A program made the position numbers and the translations under genes. Of a DNA stretch of 64,000 nucleotides, positions 12,545 to 23,159 are shown piece by piece. The DNA is from Haematobia irritans. Lineage: Eukaryota > Arthropoda > Insecta > Diptera > Muscidae. The notes beneath the pieces are model-generated. The model was not told the origin of the DNA. It searched no databases and saw only the letters and a list, made by a program, of their open reading frames with translations. The stretch is taken from positions 72,457,551-72,521,550 of the forward strand of contig NC_134397.1 in NCBI RefSeq assembly GCF_050003625.1. The letters are read 5' to 3'. Every line of letters begins with the position of its first letter. Position 1 is the first letter of the stretch.

Positions 12545-14979
12545 TCATGGTTGCCAAAATTGGTAGAATTCTACCAATATTTAAAAATATTCCTTTCCTA
12601 CTAAAAATTACTTTACAAATTTTTCTATAAAAAAAAAATTGACAAAATTTTCTATAGAAATAAAGTTGTGACAAAATTTTCTATAGAAATAAAGTTTTGG
12701 CTAAATTTTCTATAGAAATAAAATTTTGTTAAAATTTTCTAAAGAAATATAATTTTGACAAAAATTTTTTATAGAAAGAAAATGTTGACAAAATTTTCCA
12801 TCGAAACAAAAAGTTGACAAAATATTCTATAGAAATAAAATTTTGACAAAATAATCTATCGAAATAAAATTTTGACAAAATATTCTATCGAAATAAAATT
12901 TTGACAAAATATTCTATCGAAATAAAATTTTGACAAAATTTTCTATAAAAATAAAATTCGGACAACATTTTCTATAGAAATAAAATTTTCTACAGAAATA
13001 AAATTTTGACAAAAATATTTATAGAAATAAAATTTGTACAAAATTTTTTAAAGATATAAAATTTTGAATTTTTTTCTAAAGAAATAAAATTTTGACAAAA
13101 TTTTCTAGAGATTTAAAATTTGAAAAAAATTCGATATGGAAATAAAAGTTTGAGAAAATTTAAAAATTTGACAAAAATTTCTATAGAAATAAAACTTTTA
13201 CAAAATTTTCTATAGAATTGATTTTCTGACAAATTTTTCTATGGAAATAAAATTTTGACAAAAATTTCTAGAGAAATAAAATCTATACAAAATTTTTTAG
13301 AGATATAAAATTTTGTTAAAATTTTTTATAGAAAGAAAATGTTGACAAAATTTTCCATCGAAATAAAATGTTGACAAAATATTCCATCAAAATAAAATTT
13401 TGACAAATTTTTCTATAGAAATAAAGTTTTGACAAAAGAAATTAATTTTTGGAAATTTTTTCTATGAAAATAATATGTTGATAAAATTTTCTATAAACAT
13501 AAAATGTTTGCAAAATTTTCTATAAAAATAAAATTTTGACAACATTTTGTATAGAATTAAATTTTAAGAAAATTTTCTACAGAAATAAAATTTTAAGAAA
13601 ATTTTCTACAGAAATAAAATTTTGACAAAATTTTCTATAGAAATAAAATTTATACAAAATTTTTCAAAGATATAAAATTTTGAAATTTTTTTCTAAAGAA
13701 ATAAAATTTTGACAAAATTTTCTAGAGAATTAAAATTTGGACAAAATTCGCTACGGAAATAAAAGTTTGAGAAAGTTTAAAATTTTGACAAAAATTTCTA
13801 TAGGAATAAAAGTTTTACAAAATTTTCTATAGAATTGATTTTCTGACAAATTTTTCTATGAAAATAAAATTTTGACAAAAATATCTATAGAAATAAAATT
13901 TATACAAAATTTTTTAAAGATATAAACTTTTGAAAATTTTTTCTAAAGAAATAAAATTTTTACAAAATTTTCTAGAGAATTAAAATTTGGACCAAATTCG
14001 CTATGGAAATAAAAATTTGCGAAAATTTAAAAATTTAAGAAAAATTTCAATAAAAATAAAACTTTTACAAATTTTTATATAGAATTGATTTTCTGACAAA
14101 TTTTTCTATGGAAATAAAATTTTTACAAAAATTTCTAGAGAAATAAAATTTTTACAAAATTTTTTAAAAATATAAAATTTTGAAATTTTTTTCTAAAGAA
14201 ATAAAATCTTGACAAAATTTTCTAGAGAATTAAAATTTGGACAAAATTCGCTATGGAAATAAAAGTTTGAGAAAATTTCAAATTTTAATACAAATTTCTA
14301 TAGAAATAAAACTTTTACAAAATTTTCTATAGAATTGAGTTTCTGACAAATTTTTCTATGGAAATAAAATTTGGACAAAAATTTCTAGAGAAATAAAATT
14401 TATACAAAATTTGTTAAAGATAAAAATTTTGAAATTTTTTTCTAAATTTTTTTCTAAATCTAGAAATTTTTTCTAAATTTGGACAAAATTCGCTATGGAA
14501 ATAAAAGTTTGAGAAAATTTCAAATTTTGACAAAAATTTCTAGAGAAATAAAATTTATACAAAATTTTCTATAGAATTGATTTTCTGACAAATTTTTCTA
14601 TGGAAATAAAATTTTGACAAAAATTTCTAGAGAAATAAAATTTATACATACATTTTTAAATATATAAAAGTTTTAAATTTTTTTCTAAAGGAATAAAATT
14701 TTCTAGAGAATTAAAATTTGAACAAAATTCGCTATGGAAATAAAAGTTTGAAAAAAAATTCTAGAGAAATAAAATGCTGAAAAAATTGTATGTAGAAATA
14801 AAATTTTGACAAAATTTTCTATAGAAACAAAATTTTGACAACATCTACTATAGTCAAAGTTTTAACTTTGACAAAAATTGCTATAGAAATAAAATATGGA
14901 TAAAGTTTTCTACAGAAATAAAATTTTGACAAAATATTTATTTTGTTTGGTACTTTTTTGATATGACTTTTTTTCCAAA
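12545..14979 (-). repeat. 29-bp satellite array with ~250-bp higher-order repeat
   Basis: Units are in reverse orientation (AAATTTTGACAAAATTTTC, then TATAGAAATA). A rare variant, ATTGATTTTCTGACAAATTT, recurs at 13217, 13834, 14084, 14334 and 14576, so the last four copies are 242-250 bp apart. Both borders carry the TTGGTAGA / TCTACCAA boundary motif. At the left it forms a perfect 20-bp palindrome (12559-12578). Confidence 0.9.
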
Positions 14980-15207
14980 TGTTGGTAGATTATTTTTGGC
15001 TTGAGTGGCAACCGTGCCCGTGCTCCGACCATCAGTGATGTAAACTCGACTAAATTAGTCACCAAGAGCGTTGGCTGTGGAAACATGAATGACGGTAGAA
15101 CTATGCTACTCGCACTTGGACTCAGGCCGTCAGCGATATCCAATCGAGATACCCATAGACGGCTCAGAACAAGGAGCTTTGAACCGCAATATGTTTTCCC
15201 TCAAAGA
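14980..15207 (-). other. array boundary motif and unclassified DNA
   Basis: Positions 14980-15020 read GTTGGTAGATTATTTTTGGC then TTGAGTGGCAACCGTGCCCG. This is the conserved border between the 29-bp array and the 153-bp repeat side of the DINE-like elements (compare 56463-56500). The following 180 bp has no recognised content. A 113-codon ORF (15001-15342) runs through this stretch into the SINE and is not considered a gene. Confidence 0.55.
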
Positions 15208-15500
15208 CTTAAGAGGGTCGTGGATTTAATTTCTGCTTCCACCGAACACAAAAAATTGTTCATAGGGGATAATCCACTCAATAATGCTAGTCACATTTCT
15301 GAGTGTTTCAAAGCTTCTCTGAATGGTTTCACTGCAATGTGAAAATGCCATTCGGACTCGGCTAAAAAAGGAGGTCCCTTGTCATTGAGCTAAACATAAA
15401 GTGGGGCAGGACTCAGTGATAAGAGAAAAGTTCACCTCTGTGATATCACAATGGGCTGAAAAGTCTAAATGAGCCTGAAAATATCGGGCTGCCACTATAC
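15208..15500 (+). mobile_element. decayed SINE, same family as 2228-2579
   Basis: It aligns to the SINE from just before the B box to the tail: GGGTCGTGGATTTAATTTCT at the degraded B box, GGTTTCACTGCAATGTG, GGAGGTCCCTTGTCATTGAG, and the LINE-shared end ATCACAATGGGCTGA...ATCGGGCTGCCAC. The A box and head are not recognisable, the B box is ruined, and the tail is eroded to ACTATACACTATAC. An old, inactive copy. Confidence 0.8.
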
Positions 15501-16775
15501 ACTATACAGAGAAGGAATATGATCACCTCAAACATGTTTCAATAGCAAAAAGTTAATTTTAAACCAAAATCTATCAATACACACAAAATCATATTATTTG
15601 TCTTCTAATAATATATCCAAATATTTTTTTATTGAAATGTCTTCAATCACAGAAATGATAGTATCAATCACCAAAGTCAATTAAAATAATAATTGAAACA
15701 ATTAATTTTTGTTTAAATTAAAAAATTTGTTTAACAAATTAAATTTTTAATTGAATGTTTTTTAAATTTAAATGAATGTTTTAATTGGAAAACTTTTCGT
15801 GATATTTTTCCTTTCGGCCCGTTGTTTGGAAACTTTACCATACAGACGGACAGACATTTCGCAATTTACTCTAACCAAATTTTTCAAATAAATACCATTT
15901 TTCGATATTTCCCATGCAGAGTGACAAAATCATTATACATCACATTTTTGTGTGGTGCAGAGAGTATAGGAAAGCAACATATAAATATTTATGCTACTGG
16001 CCAGAGTTGTATTATTATGTAAATATCGATGCTGATGAGGATGGCAAAGATAACGATGGGTGGTATAGTTAGGCATAGACGAAAAAAATCGATAGACAAA
16101 CGTACCCACGGACAGATGCGAAAAAAACAAACGAAAAACTAAACGACACAGACTATGTGTCTTCCCAAAACATTAACTCATTTAACTTTCAAATTGAGCT
16201 TTATTAGAGGAACCGCAAACCAAAAAAAAAATTAGAAACTTTGTTGTTTTTATTCTGTCAAAGATATTTTTTTGAATGAATTATTATTATTGTTTGAATT
16301 TTCAAAATTTTGTTTTTTAAATAATTTTCTACGGGTTTCTAGGTATTATAGTCTGTTCTCAAGAAACCAAAGGTGAATTTCGGATGAAACTTGTTACGCC
16401 TATTGTTTTCGAATTTATCGATTCAACTTCAAAGCTTCTATGTCCGCTTCTGTATCACATTCGTTTTTGCTTTTAATTTGCAGGTTTCATGCTTGTGCAG
16501 ATGTTGGCCGTATGGCTTTTTTTTGGGTTAATACAGACACTGGTCACATCATTACGATATGATGAGGTGACTTATTCCTTCCCTGAGTGCATAGATTAGA
16601 TTATTAAAGGATATTTTGCCTTACTTCACAGACATATGGCTTTAATAGACTTTTATAAATTTTAAATTTTCATGTCCCAAATTTAATTTAAAAGTCATGC
16701 TTCCAATTTCTTTTACAAAATTGACCATCTTCGACTTTTATGCTCCTACGAAATTTACCTGTATCTCGAGCAATA
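15501..16775. other. AT-rich intergenic DNA, no gene seen
   Basis: Only short ORFs (up to 66 codons) without recognisable domains are present, along with poly-A and poly-T runs. No repeat relationship to the rest of the window was noticed. Confidence 0.5.
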
Positions 16776-16777
16776 TA

Positions 16778-18022
16778 ACAGGTTGGCTGATAAGTCCCCG
16801 GTCTGACACATAGATGGCGTCGCTAGTATTAAATGCATATTATTTTTATATAGTACCACCCTTCAAATGATTCGTGTCAAAATTTGACTTCTGTAAGTCA
16901 ATTAGTTTGTGAGATAGAGCGTCTTTTATGAAGCAACTTTTGTTATTGTGAAAAAATGGGAAAAAAAGGAATTTCGTGTTTTGATAAAATACTGTTTTCT
17001 GAAGGGAAAACGTATGGTGGAAGCAAAAACTTGGCTTGGTAATGAGTTTCCGGACTCTGCCCCAGGGAAATCAACAATAATTGATTGGTATGCAAAATTC
17101 AAGCGTGGTGAAATGAGCACGGAGGACGGTGAACGCAGTGGACGCCCGAAAGAGGTGGTTACCGACGAAAACATCAAAAAAATCCACAAAATGATTTTGA
17201 ATGACCGTAAAATGAAGTTGATCGAGATAGCAGAAGCCTTAAAGATATCAAAGGAACGTGTTGGTCATATCATTCATCAATATTTGGATATGCGGAAGCT
17301 CTGTGCAAAATGGGTGCCGCGCGAGCTCACATTTGACCAAAAACAACAACGTGTTGATGATTCTGAGCAGTGTTTGCAGCTGTTAACTCGTAATACACCC
17401 GAGTTTTTCCGTCAATATGTGACAATGGATGAAACATGGCTCCATCACTACACTCCTGAGTCCAATCGACAGTCGGCTGAGTGAAGAGCGACCGGTGACT
17501 TTGAGTCTTTCCACGCTTCGGAGTCCGCTGGCAAAGTAATGGCCTCTGGTTTTTGGGATGCGCATGGAATAATTTTTATCGATTATCTTGAGAAGGGAAA
17601 AACCATCAACAGTGACTACTATATGGCGTTATTGGAGCGTTTGAAGGTCGAAATCGCGTCAAAACGGCCCAATATGAAGAAGAAAAAAGTGTTGTTCCAC
17701 CAAGACAACGCACCGTGCCACAAGTCATTGAGAACGATGGCAAAAATTCATGAATTGGGCTTCGAATTGCTTCCCCACCCACCGTATTCAAAAGGATGCT
17801 CGTAGGGAAAAAATTTGGCTGCAATGAAGAGGTGATCGCCGAAACTGAGGCCTATTTTGAGGAAAAACCGAAGGAGTACTACCAAAATGGTATCAAAAAA
17901 TTTGAAGGTCGTTATAATCGTTGTATCGCTCTTGAAGGGAACTATGTTGAATAATAAAAACGAATTTTGACAAAAAAAATGTGTTTTTCTTTGTTAGACC
18001 GGGGACTTATCAGCCAACCTAT
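16778..18022 (+). mobile_element. Himar1-like mariner element, copy 1 (defective)
   Basis: Inverted termini ACAGGTTGGCTGATAAGTCC and its complement (GGACTTATCAGCCAACC) are present, flanked by TA at 16776-16777 and 18023-18024. That is the standard mariner TA duplication. The sequence matches my memory of the Himar1 consensus over its length (irritans subfamily). The length is 1,245 bp against nearly 1.29 kb expected, explained mainly by a 43-bp internal deletion. The last base pair of the right terminus differs (CCAACCTAT). Confidence 0.92.
16956..17954 (+). pseudogene. mariner (Himar1-like) transposase, inactivated
   Basis: The protein would be the 348-aa DD34D transposase that cuts and pastes the element at TA sites. 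The N-terminal helix-turn-helix region, the WVPREL motif and the first catalytic Asp (MDETW) are readable to 17484. There are several lesions. An extra G sits next to the ATG (16956), so the usual start is out of frame. TGG is changed to TGA at 17482-17484. About 23 bp (17499-17521) are inverted relative to copy 2. A 43-bp deletion near 17787 removes the SPDLA segment with the third catalytic Asp and shifts the frame. The second Asp (HQDNAP) remains. The natural stop is TAA at 17952-17954. It cannot make active enzyme. Confidence 0.9.
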
Positions 18023-18024
18023 TA

Positions 18025-18244
18025 AGTTCGATAAGAAGATCTTCTATAATGATTTTTTTAATTCACAAAAAGTTATTTTAAAGTGATTAAATATATATCA
18101 CAATTTAAATTTAAATTTTTAAAATTTTTCTGGGTATACAAGAATAAAAGCGACCAGTATTACTTTCAGAACTGGTAAAAAGTGACACAAAAAGTCTCAA
18201 TTGCAATAAAGTATGGCACACCAATTTTAAAAAAAGAGTCGCAG
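18025..18244. other. short AT-rich spacer
   Basis: About 220 bp between mariner copy 1 and the next satellite array. Nothing recognisable is seen. Confidence 0.5.
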
Positions 18245-18700
18245 AGTCTACCAAAATTTTCAGAAAATTTTACCAAATAAAAAAATATTTATTTATATAG
18301 AAAATTTTGTCAAAATTTTCTTTCAATGGAAAATTTTTTCAAAATTTTATTTCTATTGAAAATTTTGTCAAAATTTTATTTCTATTGAAAATGTTTTCAA
18401 TATTTTATTTCTAAAGAAATTGTTCTCCTTATCTTATTTCGATAGAAAATTTTGTGAAATTTTATTTCTATAGAAAATTTTGTCAAAATTTTATTTCTAT
18501 AGAAATTTTTTTTCAAAATTTTATTTGTATTGAAAATATTGTCAAAAATATTATTTCTGTAGAAAATTTTGTCAAAATGTTTTTTGTTAAAATTTAATTT
18601 CCATATTTCAAAATTTTATTCCTATAGAAAAAAATTTTTGGATAGAAATAAAATTTTGATAAAATGTTCTATAGAAATAAAATTTAAGCGCAATTTTCTA
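18245..18700. repeat. 29-bp satellite array that switches strand
   Basis: It opens with the boundary motif TCTACCAAAATTTT (about 18255). Forward units (TTTTGTCAAAATTTTATTTC) run to about 18620, then units in the reverse orientation (AATAAAATTTTGATAAAAT) follow to 18700. The array resumes after the MITE at 21518 (GAAAAGAAAAATTTTGACG), which shows that the MITE split it. Confidence 0.8.
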
Positions 18701-18998
18701 CACTCAAAAAAAGTGAACCCTCTATTTAACTAAAGCCAAACTTTAGTTCATGGAATCAATCCATATTTGCAGAAAGATTCCTTTCTTCTAATAATTTTTG
18801 CATAAATGAATTAAAAAACGGGAAAAAATTATACTGAAACAAGTATATACTTCGGCCAGACCGAATCTTATGTACCCTCCACCATGGATTGCATAGAAAC
18901 ATGTGCTAAAGACTGACATCCACAACCGAATTAATTGCCGATGGCAAGGTATCTTAAAACTTCTTAACACCGTCTTCTCAATTGTAAATTAGTCCATA

Positions 18999-19652
18999 CA
19001 CTGAAAAAAAGCATACTCGCTTCCAAAGATTTTGTCTTTACTTTAAAAAAATTGGTATTGATTCCGAGCCAAAGAAGCGGAGAATACAAGTAAGGATACT
19101 TTTAAGACACAATTCTCTTTTAAATTTAAGTTTTGTGTACTTGCTTCTAGGAAGCAAATTTTAATTTTTCGCTTTCTCAGCTTTTTTTCTTCATATGCTA
19201 TAAAAGTCCTTTAAAAACGAGTTAACAGCAACTTTATTTTCCAAATTAGGACTCGACTTCAGTAGAAATTATGCTATGTTTGAAGTAAAAAACTTATTTA
19301 AAATAAAGTTTTGAAAAACATGTCCTATATTTGAATGATTTTTTGCTTTGCAGTCAAGATGCAAAAAGACAACAAATTTAAAGACAATTTCATTAAATTT
19401 AAAGAATTTTTCTGAATTATTAAAGTCAAGTTGACCTTAGCCTATAAATTTTTTCTTTCATGTTAAGATACCCATTTTTAAGTCAAATCACTTAATTATA
19501 AGGACAATATGACTTCATTGAAAAGTTTATCGATTTTTGGACAAGGAAAATAACTTTATATTAGAGAAATGAGTCTTCTATGCTAAGCAAAATTTGTATT
19601 CGTATTTTAAAGACATGAAATCTTTGACCTCACGACAATATTTTTTTCAGTG
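18999..19652. mobile_element. 654-bp MITE with CACTGAAAAAAA termini
   Basis: The ends CACTGAAAAAAAGCAT and (complement) CACTGAAAAAAATATT are flanked by TA at 18997-18998 and 19653-19654. The empty site is visible in two sister DINE-like copies: GCCCATACGGGG (on the minus strand near 24870) and GTCCATACGTGC (about 56092). This proves the insertion boundaries and the TA duplication. Partial copies of the same family lie at 28020-28158 and 38298-39498. It has no coding capacity. Confidence 0.85.
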
Positions 19653-19699
19653 TACGGGGTATATATTACACAAAAAAACCGATTAAATACGTATATAAT

Positions 19700-20250
19700 T
19701 CAGTTTGACAAAATTTTCTATAGAAATGAAATGTTGACAAAATTTTCTATAGAAATAAAATGTTGACAAAATTTTCTATAGAAATAAAATTTTGAGAAAA
19801 TTTTCTATAGAAATAAAATTTTGACAAAATTTTCTATAGAAATAAAATTTTGACAAAATTTTCTATAGAATAAAATTTTGACAAAATTTTCTACAGCACT
19901 AAAATGTTGACAAAATTTTCTATAGAAATAAAATTTTGACAAAATTTTCTATAGAAATAAAATTTTGACAAAATTTTCTATAGAAATAAAATTTTGACAA
20001 AATTTTCTATAGAAATAAAATTTTGACAAAATTTTCTATAGAAATAAAATCTTGAAAAAATTTTGTATTGTAATAAAATTTCGACAAAATTTTCTATAGA
20101 AATAAAATTTTGACAAAAATTTGTATTGTAATAAAATTTTAAAAAATTTTCTATAGAAATAAAATTTTGGCAAAATTTTCTATAGAAATAAAATCTTGAC
20201 AAAATTTTGTATAGTAATAAAATTTTGACAAAATTTTCTATAGAAAAAGG
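19700..20250 (-). repeat. 29-bp array inside the DINE-like element
   Basis: About 19 well-preserved reverse-orientation units (TTGACAAAATTTTCTATAGA). The divergence is much lower than in the free-standing arrays, so this is a young or recently homogenised module. It lies between the DINE 3' end and the 153-bp repeats. It explains the minus-strand 102-codon ORF at 19978-20286. Confidence 0.9.
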
Positions 20251-20274
20251 ATGTTGGTAGATTTTTTTGGGATC

Positions 20275-20935
20275 GGCTATATACAACTATAGACCGATAT
20301 GGACCAAGTTTAGCATGGTTGTAAGCGGCCATATACTAGCGCACTGTACCAAATTTCACAACGTACCAAATTTCAGCAGGATCGGATGAATTTTGCTCCT
20401 CCAAGAGCTCCGGAGGTCAAATCTGGGGATCGGTTTAAATGGGGGCTACATAGATTCATTACCGATATGGACTAATTTTTGCATGGTTGTTAGAGACCAT
20501 ATACTAACACCACGTACCAAATTTCAACCGGATCGAGTGAATTTGGCTCTTCCAAGGGACTCCAGAGTTCAAATCTGGGGATCGGTTTATATGGCGGCTA
20601 CATATAATTATGGACCGATATGGACCAATTCCTGCATGGTTGTTAGAGACCATATAAATACTAACACTACGTACCAAATTTCAACCGAATCGGATGAATT
20701 TTGCTGATCCACGAGGATCCGGAGGTCAAATCTGGGGATCGGTTTATATGGGGGCTATATATAATTATGGACCGCTATGGACCAGTTTTTGCATGGTTTT
20801 TAGAGACTATATACTAACACCACGTACCAAATTTCAACCGCATCGGATGAATTTTGCTCATCCACGAGGCTCCGGAGGTCAAATCTGGGGATCGGTTTAT
20901 ATGGGGGCTGTACGTAAAAGTGGACCGATATGGCC
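20275..20935 (-). repeat. 153-bp tandem repeats (about 4 copies)
   Basis: Each unit carries TTTATATGGGGGCTATATAT, ACCGATATGGACCAATTTTT, GCATGGTTGTTAGAGACCAT and AATTTCAACCGGATCGGATG. Plus-strand frames 20393-20707 and 20694-20954 encode repeats of a 51-residue peptide (motifs GQIWGSVYMGAIYNYGPIWT and KFQPDRMNFA), broken by a frameshift. Confidence 0.88.
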
Positions 20936-21517
20936 CATTTGCAATACCATCTGACCTACATCAAAAACAACTACTTGTGCTTTCAAGTCGATAACTTGTT
21001 TCGTTCGGGAGTTAGCTTGATTTCAACAGATGGACGGAAATGCTTAACATAGATCGACTCAGAATTTCACCACGACCCAGAATATATATACTTTATGGGG
21101 TCTTAGAGCAATATTTCGATGTGTTACAAACGGAATGACAAAGTTAATATACCCCCCATCCTATGGTGGAGGGTAAAATGAGGTATAAAGATTTACTAAA
21201 TTCGTATTTCTCGCAAAATATCGTAGTTGATTAGTTTCTTAAATTTGTAAATTTTGCTAAAAATGCACCCATCTTGAACTTCGTATAGCACTGATGACAT
21301 TCATGCAATTTTTGACTCGAATTTGTTCCTTCAATCTACAATTTTTTTTTAAAGAAATTTTCTTGAATTTTTTGAGAAATATTTACTTATATTTGCGATA
21401 TCGGCGTGATGTCAGCGTTTGTAATACTGTTTAGTAAAAATTTTTTTAAAATAATCTAAATTTTCTAAAATTAACCAAAATTTTTCTTCCAGGTGGGTTC
21501 ATTGTTTTTTCAGTGTA

Positions 21518-22910
21518 GAAAAGAAAAATTTTGACGCCCAAAATTATAATATTGGTCACATTATCCTACTTGACATCTACCATATCTGTAATTTCAAGGG
21601 GATCCGAACTCAAATTGTAAGACATTTAAAATTGAGCATTTAGTGGCACAACAAAGAAAATACAGTGAAGACTCTCAAAGGTTGACACCCACGGTCGACT
21701 AAATTTTGTCCCCATTTGGGAGGTGTCCACTTCTGAGAGGTTAATTTTAATGTAATAATATAGCAAACGTCTAACGAAAAGTGTCCACTTTTGAGAGGTG
21801 TCCGCTTTTCAGAGTGTCCAAGTTTGGGAGTTTTCACTGTATTACAAAAGTGTAAAAGGTAAAACTAAATCAGTGAATTTCAAAACACCTTTGAAAATGT
21901 GCCGAAATATTTCTGGAAAGACTGGAAATTTTGGGTGAAATATATGTCAGGATATGTTATCACGTCTTTGCATAGCAATAGAATCGAAATTGTAAAGAAA
22001 AAAAATTATTTTTAAAATGTTTACTTATTTTTTTAAACTAGCATAACATCGAAAAAACTAGAGCTAAATTATTACTTTAAACAATGACTTCCAATCTTTA
22101 ACAAGCCCGTATAAAATACATTGCTTCTGATCCGATTTTGTTCAACTTCTGGATCTAATAAGAACATTGTCATAGCTTTTTTGGCTGAATGTACGTATAT
22201 TACCGGAAGCTGTATAGCGACCCCAAATCTATCCCAATACAATGGCCCACAGGCTGTTTATCAATCGCAGTGTTTAATAACATCGATTAATTTTAAAAAG
22301 GCGGTCTTTTATATTAATTTCTTTGACACCTAATCGATGTTGGCATATTGGCTTTGGCGGGTTTCTGATGTTTGTTTAAATTTTCCCTCTAAAAAATTGT
22401 GGTCTCTCTCCGAATAGTGCGAACTGGTCTTTTGTGTTGTTACACCGACCTTTTACTTATGATAAATTTCCATGATAAACATAACGTTTGATTATTGGTT
22501 TTTAATCAGACACTCACATCCATATCCAACCATCTAATTATGCCTTTTGACCAATCGACCAATTTATGATGGATGATCTTCAAAGGTCCCATGGCGAACG
22601 ACACGTTTCGAATTATTATCGTTATGATGTTTTAACTAATTTCTATTAAATAGAGTGAGGCAACAACAAAATGCAAAATTATCATAAAAATTTCAACGAG
22701 GCTGAGTTGTTAGTTTGTGTGTGTTTTTTTTTTAATTCTAATTTTTTGGGGGGGTTAATTTGAAAATTTATGAGTTAAGTCCATGATGATAAAACAAACA
22801 CAAGGGTAGATTATCATTGGCATTATCTTTTATGGGCGTAATTTGGTCGATGTATGGGAATATAGAAAAATTATTTGGACTTTTTAATCCATTTGCTTAA
22901 TTTATGTTTT
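21518..22910. other. AT-rich intergenic DNA, no gene seen
   Basis: It begins with a short continuation of the 29-bp array. There is a run of near-identical short phrases around GAGAGGTGTCC / AGTGTCC (21715-21840). The ORFs at 21640-21837 (minus) and 22121-22333 have no recognisable domain. Confidence 0.5.
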
Positions 22911-23159
22911 TATACCCTCCACCATAGGATGGGGGTATATTAACTTTGTCATTCCGTTTGTAACACATCGAAATATTGCTCTAAGACCCCATAAAGTATA
23001 TATATTCTGGGTCGTGGTGAAATTCTGAGTCGATCTAAGCATGTCCGTCCGTCCGTCCGTCTGTCCGTCTGTCCGTCTGTCCGGCTGTCCGTCCGTCTGT
23101 GGAAATCACGCTAACTTCCGAACGAAACAAGCTATCGACTTGAAACTTGGCACAAGTAG

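Larger units (their letters stand above)
18838..21176 (-). mobile_element. DINE-1/Helentron-like element, full length, split by a MITE
   Basis: Read on the minus strand it starts TATACCC-type near 21176 (GGTGGAGGGTA on the plus strand). It then has a TTCTGGGTCGTGGTGAAATT block, a degraded GTCY tract, 153-bp repeats (about 20275-20935), the boundary motif GGTAGATTTTTTTGGGATC, a 29-bp array (19700-20250), and the 3' end with hairpin TTCGGCC...GGCCGAA-like sequence and AACAAGTATATAC at 18838. Subterminal inverted repeats TACCCTCCACCAT occur at both ends (18872 and 21164). The plan (TATACCC start, ATAAAGTATATATATTCT, GTCY microsatellite, ~150-bp central repeats, CTTGTT end) is that known for Drosophila DINE-1/Helentron elements. 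No protein gene. Confidence 0.75.
18701..21515. mobile_element. MITE with TA duplication, split by nested elements
   Basis: The termini CACTCAAAAAAAGTGAACCC and (reverse-complemented) CACTGAAAAAACAATGAACC form imperfect ~20-bp inverted repeats flanked by TA at 18699-18700 and 21516-21517. Without the DINE-like insertion (18838-21176) it would be about 476 bp. TA duplication and short size suggest a Tc1/mariner-type non-autonomous element. The host site reads TTTTC-TA-GAAA, which is the 29-bp satellite. Confidence 0.6.

Noticed and set aside
15001..15342. 113-codon ORF
   Set aside because: It runs from the array border into a decayed SINE; no domain and no codon constraint visible.
18838..21176. 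Reading the DINE-like elements as cut-and-paste transposons with inverted termini
   Set aside because: The inverted TACCCTCCACCAT motifs are subterminal, the real ends differ (TATACCC versus ACTTGTT), and no target duplication is seen at the clean insertion 38422-39350.
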